From assembly GCF_964340395.1 (NCBI RefSeq), contig NC_135560.1:23156675-23220674 (forward strand): a DNA stretch of 64,000 bases, given 5' to 3'. Source of the DNA: Glandiceps talaboti. Lineage: Eukaryota; Hemichordata; Enteropneusta; Spengelidae. A program made the translations under genes and the position numbers. Positions 15,946-27,900 of this stretch are shown here, one piece after another; within the stretch, counting starts at the first letter, position 1, and every line of letters starts with the position of its first letter. Under the pieces are notes generated by a model. That model was given only the letters and a program-made list of their open reading frames with translations. It had not been told where the DNA came from and did not search any database.

Positions 15946-16619
15946 TGGTACCCTGTAAGGCTTGTCACTAAAATACTATACAAATGGGGAATGGAGATTG
16001 AAACATCTTTTTTCATCATGTTAGAAAAGTTGACAAGTTGCTCAGCAAAAGAAGACACTGATAAAAAAAAATGGCATGCAAAGTGTACAAAATGGAATGA
16101 CTGCATACCATAACAATGACTGTATTACCTATCATATACATTCCTTTACATGTTATAACACTGTATATTACAATGTTTATATATGAGTTTCAAATTCCAA
16201 TACAGGCATATTAACCAAAATAATTCTGTAAGCAAGCAATGCAATGTTGTCAGAATGACTAAACACTGTGTTCCTTTGTCAGCGTATTTTTATTACAAAA
16301 TATGATGTTAGTCCCCAGCAAACGACTAAAAACTAGCTTTATTAACTGTACCCTACTCTTTCTAGTAAACATCGTCTGTAGTGGTACAGAAAGGGCAAGG
16401 GGGGTAGGTGGAGCACCTCGTATTCTTTAAGTTACCAACTGCAAAGACTTGAGCATTAAAAAGAACTCCTTTCTAGGACCAGTTCAAGTTGGCAAGTTAA
16501 GTCTCTATGAAATATATCACTTAGAAAACTTTACATGGAATACGTTTGCGGATAGCATGAAAAATAACACTGCATCAGATTTAGGTGCATTCAGAGGTTC
16601 GAGTCTCAGTAACTTCACT

Positions 16620-16943
16620 AGCATTTTATCTCATGCTAGGGGGTCAAAACAGAACAAGAAGGCTGACTTATGCTCAGTACCTGTAATAGTATTTTATCTC
16701 ATGCTAGGGGGTCAAAACAGAACAAGAAGGTTGACTTATGCTCAGTACCTGTAATAGCATTTTATCTCATGCTAGGGGGACAAAATAGAACAAGAAGGCT
16801 GACTTATGCTCAGTACCTGTAATAGTATTTTATCTCATGCTAGGGGGTCAAAACAGAACAAGAAGGTTGACTTATGCTCAGTACCTGTAATAGCATTTTA
16901 TCTCATGCTAGGGGGTCAAAATAGAACAAGAAGGTTGACTTAT
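16620..16943. repeat. 68-bp minisatellite
   Basis: Five tandem copies of a 68-bp unit containing ATTTTATCTCATGCTAGGGG and GACTTATGCTCAGTACCTGT, about 95 percent alike. Intergenic, less than 1 kb from the OTUD7 stop codon. Confidence 0.93.
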
Positions 16944-17792
16944 TCTTATGCCTTAGTAGTAATGCATGTGTAGCACAAGGAGCAGAAGTCATTGTGTTCA
17001 CCAATAAATCGAGTAGTTGTTACTTTTATGACACACCTAGGTGGTAGAATTCTACTTACGGGACTGAGAATTCCAAGTCTATGAGATCTTGCACATGGAA
17101 TTTGAAAGTTTAACATGGAATAATTTGTTGTGTTTTGTAGTTAGTTAGCATTCCGATAACACTGCATACTAACTAAGGTATGTTCATGGCTCCACTATGA
17201 AAACTACTAATCATTGTCTACAAGTATAGAGCAATGGTTACAAACATTTCAGATGTACTATATTGCAGAGTAAGTTCATATATCTAAGTCAGTCAACATA
17301 CTATGTACGTTTTGAACCACAATATTTCCCTGTGTATTGTATCTAAATATTACAGCTGTGTATAATACACATATATGCTAGTTCCTCTTTGAAGCCAGGT
17401 TGCCCTGGATCTATTTTGTTAGTGTCAAATACTACTCTAGTATGTACTCCAAACAGTTTAATCCTGGTACCAAGGAAATTGCTGACTGGTAACAGAGTTT
17501 AGAATCTACTGCAAAAGTGAAAGTAAAAGTATTAATACCCACTTTAACATTATGTGGTTTGCTTTGATATTTTTATCCTGATTTAGCTTGTATTATTTAT
17601 ATGACAAACTGATAGAAATAAATATTGTTAACCTGATTGAATAAAAAATACACACATGACTTTAACACATGAACACAGAATACACTGTATGAACTGAGCT
17701 GTGTCAAAAATGTGCTCTGTGACCGATAAAGAATTGTCTGAGTTTACAACATGTAAATATGTGACAAAGTTGATATATCGCACGGTATCTTT

Positions 17793-20700
17793 TCATTTCA
17801 AACTAAACATCATTGCTCTTGATTTTGTCTTTTCTTTGAAGCATGTTGAACAATAAAAGTCTGTGTCTGCAGTACCATAAAAAGCACAACCTGAATTCAC
17901 ATTTTTGCACTTTTTGGCCACTGAATTTCTGTAGATTCCTTGCCCTCCTGTGTTAGTCCAACTACTTGATGCACTTACAGCCTTAGGTTGACCTTTGACC
18001 TGACTTGGAGTAAGGTCATCACTGAGTGCTTGGATTGCATCGGAGTCTTTATACAACTTTGTGTTGGATGTTAGAATAGCAGGATTTCCACCCCCTTTGT
18101 GACCATCAGTGACAGTACCAGATTTATGAGTTTTACTCCCCGTTGTCACACAATTCTCTTGAAGACCCCGTGACTGGACGCCATTGTATGAAGGAACGTT
18201 TTCTGGTGCACTGTGCCTCTTTTCGAGTGCTTTCTGTGTAATGAGTTGTGTTCCTAGCCTTGATTCTTCATCAGCTTTGGGTTGGTTGTATGAATTTGAT
18301 CTACCTGGACCCATGTGTTCAGCAGCCTTTCTGTGTTTTGTGTAACAGTTTGAACATAGGTAGTTAGTTTCCTCCGTAGCGTACATATCACATTTGGGCG
18401 TCATACATTTAGAAGTCTTTACTCTGGGATCAATGGCTCTTCTCTGTCCATTTCCTTGTTGACGTCTTAACTCCTTCTCTTTGAAGAACCTCTCCTCTGC
18501 TTTCTTTAAGTAATTAATAACCATTTCTTCCCGAATTGGTTGTCTTTTATTGCTTAGTTTTGCTGCGACAATGAAGTTTTCATTTCTGAAATCGTCAACA
18601 GTCTGTACTCTCTTCTCTTTGGGTTTCTCAGTAGAGCTACCAGACAGACTGCTGTGACCACTACTTGAACCGTCATCACTGGAATCAGAATACTTCTTTT
18701 TCGGATTCTTCTTCTTTGTTGCAAATACCTTTTTCAAGGTTGTAAAAGGGCCTGACTTTTGTTTCTGGTCCTTTCCATTTCCAACTTTTTTTGGTTTATC
18801 CAGACAGTCATAAGATCCGTTTGTAGATTTATTTTCATCAGATTTATTACTTCCAGTTTCTAATTTCTCCATGGTTTCCTTTTTCTGTGACTCGGCTTGA
18901 TCTGTAAAGCTGACAGGTACCATTATAACATCCAGGTAACCATTCACGAGTTGTATCTTCTTCTCATCTGACAATGCTAATTGTTTTACTTTCTCAGCAT
19001 TTTCCCGGTCTTTTTCCCATCTCCACTGTGCTCCTGGATCCACAGCAAAGTGAAGTGGTAAGAGTTGACGTTCACCATCTGTCAGTGGTATAACAACTGT
19101 ATGGGGGTTATGGATAAAAAAGTTAATTAATCATTTGATAACTAATGTTGTATATTTAACTAATGTTGTCAAATATTTCCATTTAATAATGCTAAAAATT
19201 ATTAAATATCATTTCCCCTAATTGTCCCTCACTCAGCCGAAGAAAACACATGACCTAAGGGGCCCTGTCACTATGAGTCAAAAGATGTATTGTGAGGTCA
19301 GGAGTATTTTCCAACTGAGTTATGAAAAATATTGGGGATTAATATACTTTTACATAAAAGTCTGTAAGCATAATTTATGTAAAATCAGGATAAATAATAC
19401 AAATTTTGATCATTTTGACTTCTACTTTTAGTACCACAGAACAATGATATAGATATGTATTGTCATGTCATAGAACGACCAGGGTTTGCAAATCTTTTTG
19501 TTCAAATGCATTGAACTTGGCTTTTGTGGGGTATCATACAAGGTATTGGAAGTGTCAACTATGCAAGGAGTCACAGTATCTCATTTAACACCTGTCCTGG
19601 AAATCTGTAATAAGTTGATTTGTCTAATTACAAATCAGTCTTTAATTTTGATAACAATACAACATCATAACATGTCATGTTTCATAAATCATATATATAT
19701 CATATATGCATCATGTTTGTATCATACATGTATCATGCATGTATCATGCATGTATCATGTATGTATCATATATACATGTATATCATGCATGCATCATGTA
19801 CATTATATGTATCATGCATGTATCATGTATATATCATGCATGTATAATATATGCATCATGTATCATGTATGTATCATGTCTGCATCATGTATGTGAGTAA
19901 AATGCAACAACTATGTTAAGTTGTTCTCACCTTTTGCTTTCCTACTCTCATCTTCATCTGGGTCAGCTGTGTCATTTTCCATAGCTACAAGGGCTGAGAA
20001 ATGGGCTGCGTCATAAGTGAGCACGAGCGGTGACCTTTGACAGTCATTTTCTTTACATTCTAAAGGTAGGTAAATCCCCCCGAATGGTATGGGAGCAAAT
20101 GGCTCACCATTTGAATCTCTTAAGACTGTGTCAGCCACAACAATGATAGGTCGTCGTAATACATGTGCCAGCACAAAAACATGGAACTCTTCTAAACTCT
20201 CCCAAGTAGCGTTTTCTTCCTCTGGAGTATCAACTTTGACTGTGGGATTCTCAGACACGGACGATAACGAACTACAATGAAGATACAAACACATTCACAT
20301 ATTACACAAATCAGTTACGTTGTGTATTTCATGAAATCAGTGTGGTAGAACAGAGTGGAATATCATGGGTCAGTGATTTCTACTCGTGGTAGTACAGTTG
20401 GTAGTGTTCAGATAATGTTCGGAAAGTCTCAAGTTAAGGTTTGAGTATCAGCCAAGCCAACTTTTTGCCTTTTTGAGCAACACCATTTACCACATCAGCA
20501 AGAAATGTTTCTCTTGTCTTGAAAATAAACTACACAACACAAGGTATAGAGGAACTTGGCTTGTATATGTCATGAAATATGCAAAGTGGGTAATACTGTT
20601 CAGCTGTATATTAACCAATTTAACTGTTCACCTCTATCTGCTCTACATGTATCTCAGACTGTAAAATATGCTGCGTCATTCTGCCCTCACCAGCCTCCTC

Positions 20701-23700
20701 ACTGGAGGGGTTGACTGATATGTGAGGGCACCCTGTCACAGCATATCTTACAGACACCTGTAATTAGTTCACTAACACTAGGCATTAGAACTCTTGACTT
20801 CAGTTGTACAGTATTTTGCACCAGTTCTTACCCCATACTTTGTAAGGTACTCTTCCTTCTACCTCTGGGTTGAACATTTGCTAACTTTAATAAGTTATCC
20901 CACTCTTGCTCCCATTCAGCCTCACTGTACATCAGACCAGACTATGTGAAGAAGTAATATGGTATAAAATTCAACAGTTTAATACCCATTAATTAGGCAG
21001 ACTTGAATATTTGTCAAAACTGAAGAACACTGGTCATAATGTATGTATCATAGCTCTATTCAATCTTGGATAAATGATGGGAACTGTGGAGTTAGGGATT
21101 CATAGGGATCCTAGAATGCAACAGATTTTTGAACAGAGTCAAACTGTTATGAAATTGAAATGTTAAACTTGCATTTGCAACTTTTAAGAAAATTAATATT
21201 TATATAAAGTTTTGAATGTGAACTCAATTTGTTGGAGATTTGTCATGGTGACAGAAACTATAATAAACTGAGGCATCCATGATTAATTGAAATAGCAAGT
21301 CTATGGAATTGTTTTCCATGTATCACATTGGGATTACTTTTGGTCTTGAGGTTGTGTTGCTCACTTCTGATACAGTGATTTATAAGCATTCTCACATACT
21401 ACACCACAAAATGAGAAACTCACACATACATGTAAAGAAGACCTACATGAGGTCTAGATCTATCACACTTTCAGGCAAGACAAATTATTATAATTTATTT
21501 TTTTGAATTCATAACATTTTTTTAGGCTTATTTACAAAGATACAGCTCTTTTCATGAATGGAAATTACTTTTGAAGTCGAAAAGAAACTTAAGGACTTTG
21601 TCTAATACGGACAAATCAAAATATCTAGAACATACTACTATAAATTTTGAACTTTTATAGAGTATAACAAATATAAAGACAGTACATGATTGTAAATAAG
21701 TCAACTTCCTTCTTACCTCTTTATTCAACTGTGTTTGATAATACCGCCATCTCCTCTTCAAGGATTCCATTTTACTTCCTGATGACATCATAGCATATAA
21801 CGCTTTACGTAAAGTTAATAGTCTGTCATGGAAGCCCCATAAACCTGAAACACATAAACACAAATTGCTCACCTCTAGAGACTAGTTTGAATTCATAATC
21901 CATGTCAAATACTGCCACAACGATATTCATGGACATGAATATTTCACTCACAGAGTTATTTAGCAGAGGGTTATTCACCCGGGTAATGTCAAATACAGAT
22001 TTTACCTTTAAATGCCTACTCTGCATATAAATAGGAGTTGGAATAACTCATGACACTCATCTATACACTACACGTACATGACTTTGTGGAACACACTCAC
22101 AGAGCTCTTAGAGAGTGCCTATGAAACTGTCAGTTTAGACAGTATTACAGATTTTTTATCTCCTAATGTTGGACTATGGTATTATCAATGCACAGGATAG
22201 AAATATGTCTGTATTTTTGAAAATAGTTGCATTTTGGGAGCTGTATTTGTGAAAATGTTGGCTTGATACACATTGGAAGTGTTGAGATACTGATCCAGGA
22301 TTGAAAAATAGTAGTTAAACACTACTGAGAAATAAAGACAGCTTGGTCTGAGATGACACTGTTTTCTTTATTTCTGGAAAGTACGGTTACATTTACATTT
22401 TAGACTTATTTTTAGCAAAGATCAAATTATTTGAAAACAGATGCCCAACTCATACACTGTATTGCTATTCATACAAAACAAAGTTTGTATTCCATACCAT
22501 ATCCACACTACACTTTACATGGCATTGCTCAAAATACACTTCCTAATAGAAACCCACCAGGAAATGTCACAATGTACAACACACACTATTTCTGTGTATT
22601 ATGCACATTGTACATACTAGAGTGAAACTAATAATTGCTTTTCAAGGTTTTTAAAACCTGGGATTTTGTCTGTTGCCAAGGATGATTTCAATATGAAGTA
22701 ATGCTATAGTTAGACTTAGGGCAGTAGTCAAAAGGTCCATAGCTTGTAGTAAATAAAAGGGAGTGCAAAAGTAATAAGTAATACAGTTCTTATCAATCAG
22801 GATAATCCTTGATGTTTTGAAATTAATATTTTTTGACTAAACGGCATAGGTAAGATAATCGTAGGCTGTATGTCCTATGAATACCTATGTACTGAAAAAT
22901 AGACCAATCTACCATGAAGTTCAAAACTAAACGGTAAAGTACACAGAGAGATCTAAGAATCACACACACCAAAAAGAATACATAAACGTGTCCTGAATGA
23001 TAGCATTGGCTTTAATAGTTACATATAGATGATATGGAATGACACTGGGATTAAAACACATAAGTTAATAAATTAATTTTTATTTACCTAGTGATGCTGC
23101 ATGTAGGAGGCAGTTTCCATCCCCAGTTGTTGCCATGGGCCAAAGTCTCTCACAAGTACCTAACTGTGCCCACCAGTTCAAACGTCCTATGGAAAGAGAC
23201 AGACCTATGTTAGGATATGATATCTGGCTTGATAATGTCATCCACCAGATAGCCAGGTCTCTTGGCTATGACACCTTCAAACCTACAATATTGAACACAT
23301 ATTGCCTGGCCATGAGGGCTATAGCACCCGTTTATTACACCCGAGGGACTGTGAGTTACCAGAATCACATGCTATTTCCCAAGGCCAAAGGCCAAGGGAA
23401 ATAGCATGTTATTCTGGTAACTCACAGCTATCAACATGCTGTACTGTACCTGCTTGTTGGCTATACTGTACCTGCTTGTTGGCTATTACTGTACCTGCTT
23501 GTTGGCTATTACTGTACCTCCTTGTTGGCTACACTGTACCTCCTTGTTGGCTATCAACATGCTGTACTGTACCTGCTTGTTGGCTACACTGTACCTGCTT
23601 GTTGGCTATCAACATGTTGTACTGTACCTCCTTGTTGGCTACACTGTACCTGCTTGTTGGCTATCACTGCACCTGCTTGTCGGCTATCAATATGTTGTAC

Positions 23701-24926
23701 TGTACCTGCTTGTTGGCTATACTGTACCTGCTTGTTGGCTATCAACATGTTGTACTGTACCTGCTTGTTGGCTACACTGTACCTGCTTGTTGGCTATCAC
23801 TGCACCTGCTTGTTAGCTATACTGTACCTGCTTGTTGGCTATCACTGCACCTGCTTGTTGGCTACACTGTACCTGCTTGTTGGCTATCACTGCACCTGCT
23901 TGTTGGCTACACTGTACCTGCTTGTTGGCTATCAACATGCTGTACTGTACCTGCTTGTTGGCTACACTGTACCTGCTTGTTGGCTATCAACATGCTGTAC
24001 TGTACCTGCTTGTTGGCTACACTGTACCTGCTTGTTGGCTATCAACATGCTGTGCTATACCTGCTTGTTGGCTACCAACATGCTATACTGTACCTGCTTG
24101 TTCAAGGGTAACTAGTGTGGCCATCTCAATCAGATCTTTTTCTAGAAATGCACGATAATCATCTTCATAGATAGTTAAGTCTGGTAGAACAAAGCTGTAT
24201 ATAGGTGTATCTAACAACGCATGTGAATGGCTCTCTTCATCCATTTGAACCAGCTTTCTTGCCTCATCAACCAATGGCTGATTTGCTCTTGAAATACCTC
24301 GTGTTAACCGTTTTTCTGAAAATGAAAAAGTACAATGTGTGAAAAATGATAATAATTTCTTCTGCACAGATAATTATATCTTGGTATCTCTTTTATGTTT
24401 TTATCTTTTTCTCAATTTGAAAAGTTTTCAGCGTATATGTTGGGAGCTATTAAGTCTTTCAATCCATATAAATCATGGTATAATCCAGTTAATCTGTTCT
24501 ATCACACTACTCTGGCTTAAGACATAAAGTTACAGATCAAACAGAGTGTTTTTCCCCTCCTATAGTACATACCTCTTGGTGATTCAGGAGCTGTTTCATC
24601 TATTGCAGAAGACCTTGCTAAAACTGCCTTCTTTCCTCCTGATAAGTTCCTACTTCCATTGACTTCGTCTGTTGCTAGTGGAGTGCGTTTCAATTTACTG
24701 GGGGAACTCATACCAGTTGATGTAGATTTTGATGTCACTGCAGTAGATGAGAGTGAGGCAGGTTTGGTGCTAGGTGGTAGTCTGGTCTTTGGTGGGGTGT
24801 CTTCTTTGTCCCAGGTTAATCTGTTGAAGTCCTTTCTAGCCTTCTCTAAATCCCATTGTTGTGCTGCATAGAAACAAATAAAATAGTGTCAATGGCTGAG
24901 CACAACTGAATACTATGCAAATACTA

Positions 24927-24957
<31 letters not shown>

Positions 24958-27900
24958 GATTTTGATAACTGGGGCATCATTTTGTCTAGGTGGGTTGATC
25001 AGTATCTGGCACTATTACCATATCTGCACAGTACTCTGTGATTTAAACATTCAACATTTATCATTCTGAAAACTCTTTGGTACCAGAAGTAAAGGTGTAG
25101 ACATATAACACAGAAATTTTTCTCAAATTCTCAAGTGCCAAAACTAATGTAAGTTGATGTAGATGTAGATGTATTTTCTGTTTTGTAAAATACACATGTA
25201 TTGGAATCTACCATAATATAATATAATATAAATTTTAAATAGAATTTGCCCACAAGGACTTAAATGAGTCAAAGCACTGTAAAAATTAGTACTCCTGGTA
25301 TGGACTCCTTATGCCACAATAGCCCCTTATACTTTCTCAACTCCCTGAAAGGATACATTAAAATCCATTACAGCCTCATGTATCATGGTACGGTAATACC
25401 AAATTAAATATAACATGTAATATATATAATGTACAGTAGAATGACTGATTGATATTTGTCTAACCTATATTTACCTTTACCATGGTATTTATAGTATCTC
25501 ATCATTTCTATGATAAAAATAACTGAGTTGATCATACACTCATTGTAACTCAACTACCCTTTGATAGATGTATCACAGTAAGGTCTTTGAAGTCAATGAC
25601 TTTTTCCATTTCTATCATGAATGTAACAGAAACTTTAGTCTATTTTGTTAAAATCAATGATAAAATAGGAGGTCCTTCTAGTACAAAGTTTTGAAATAGA
25701 GGTCAAAATGATATCAAAATTTAGTCATTTTAGAATCAAATATCATGATATGACTGCCAAATACTATATGTTAACGCTGTGGGAAACAAGTCTAAGTCGT
25801 GCCCCCCCCCCCCCCCCCCCACACACACACACATTACTTCTATGCGACAGAATGTAGACATTTTTAAAAAATTGGTGGCAACATATAAATACTAGTGTCT
25901 GTGATAAGGAAATTGCAGCTGAATTTCGGCAATTGAACCTGAAGATCCAGGTCAAGGCCAAAGGTCAATGTCTGAAAAGAAAGTTTAAACCTGGCAATAT
26001 GGGAATAGACACTTGAATATAGTGAGTTTTACTACAAATATGGCTGCAATTCAGTAAAAGTGATATGAGCACCAAAAATAATGCTTGTGTATGGTTCTTT
26101 TCTTAAATATTACTTTGTAAACATGATTTAAAAGAAATTGGTAATATGTAAATACTACAATGTCTCTGTGATAGGCAGGCTTGATTTTGATAACTGACCC
26201 TGAAAGTCAAAGGTCAAGATCTCCAAAGATAGCTTACATCTATATAATATGGGGTAGACACTTGAATGGAATGTCTATATATTACACTTTTTGAGTTATC
26301 CAGTAATAATGATTTTTTAACTACAAATATGGTTGCCATTCAGTAAATGTGATCTCAACAGTGGAGTAAACTGGCTAGACGAGGGCTAGGAGGTACGACC
26401 AGCTAACAGTGTATCTCGACAGCACAGTAAACAGGCTATAGGGCAAGGAGGTACGATGGCTAATGATGTATCTCGACAGCACAGTAAACAGGCTAAATCA
26501 CAATTCAAAGTATGGCACATAAATACAGTCATTATGAAATTACAGTCCATGTATCTCTTAATAACATAATTCCTAAGATGATTTGAAAATGTCTTTGATA
26601 AAAAAAGGTCAAAGGTCATTAAGGGCAAAATATAAAAGACAGATTAAAATCATTATGGCTTACAATCCAAGTTGATACATGTACACATCTGCTGAGGAAA
26701 ATGAAACATAACACGGCGATGCAATCTCCATCTTTTGATAATACACACAAAATTGTACTTTGTAATTCATTTGATGACTCATCTTCTAAAAGGGGCAAGG
26801 AAAATAATATTTAAAGTCCATTGAGAACTTTTTAGATGTATTGGTTTCAAGGGTTATCAGAGGTATCTAAATTTAAATGCACAGTCATCAGAGACATGTT
26901 ATGTTTGAAAAAATCTAACCTCAAATAATTGATAAAAAATGAGTAAATCTAATAAATGAAGTATGAACAAAATATCCTAGAATTTGTTTTCCTGTACATG
27001 TATTTAGGTTCAAAAGAATCTCAGCTGAATCAACCAAGATGATATCTTACCCACACTTCCTGTTATCACATGACTATGTTAAATTCTTTATGGTAGTAAA
27101 GAATGATTGGTAGTAATGAATGATTGAATATATATCTTTATTATATATACTTAATTTTATATCACTTCCCAATGTTTTAAATTTTTAATTGTTATTGTTC
27201 AGCGCTTTTGAATATTTGTTTTAAAATAGAAAGGGCGCTATAGAAAATAAATAAATAAATGTTAAATGTTAAAATTGAAACACCATGTATGCATTGAACA
27301 TGATATTTTATCTTGAAATCATCTTTCACACATGACTACCCTTCACGATTAATTGGACAGGTGGAGAAAACAAAGTAATGAGATGTTTAAAACATGCTTT
27401 GATTATATAAACAGTGTTCTCCCTAGGTTTTTGTTATCAAATTTAAAAGGCCTCAAGTGATTGGTAGTCTCTTCATTTACATGTAAAGGATTGGAATCAA
27501 GTGTGTACTTACTAGGTACATGTATATCCTACAATGATGGATCTCATATTTTCATTTGAAATTTCAAAAGTGAAAAATATGTTGTATAATGTAGTGAAAG
27601 TCATTAATTTTACAGCTGGATGTTATATTAAATAATGATACACATTTTTATTAGTAAATCAAACGAAGTCAAACATTAATACTGAATTCTATGCATACAT
27701 GTATCACACACCATTGAACCACATCCCAGGATTCTATGTATCATACACTAAACCACATCCCAGGATCCTATGACTGGCCCTAATCAAACTCCCTTCCCTA
27801 GCTTGATTTCTATTGTACTAATCTAGAATAGTTCATCAAACTACAGTCTTTCCCAAAGGGAGAAAAATTCTAGCATAATGTTCAGTAATTAATATTTGAC

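Larger units (their letters stand above)
12271..17792. other. Intergenic region dominated by minisatellites
   Basis: About 5.5 kb between the upstream flank of alpha-galactosidase copy 2 and the 3' end of OTUD7. Part of the right end should be OTUD7 3' UTR. It holds four minisatellites (listed separately) and no exon I can support. Confidence 0.6.

Noticed and set aside
16580-16640. B-box-like GGTTCGAGTCTCAGT as a tRNA or SINE
   Set aside because: No A box at the right distance and no acceptor stem.
23302-24111. 269-codon plus-strand frame rich in Cys, Leu and Tyr
   Set aside because: Antisense reading of the 22/33-bp minisatellite in OTUD7; open only because the periods suit it.
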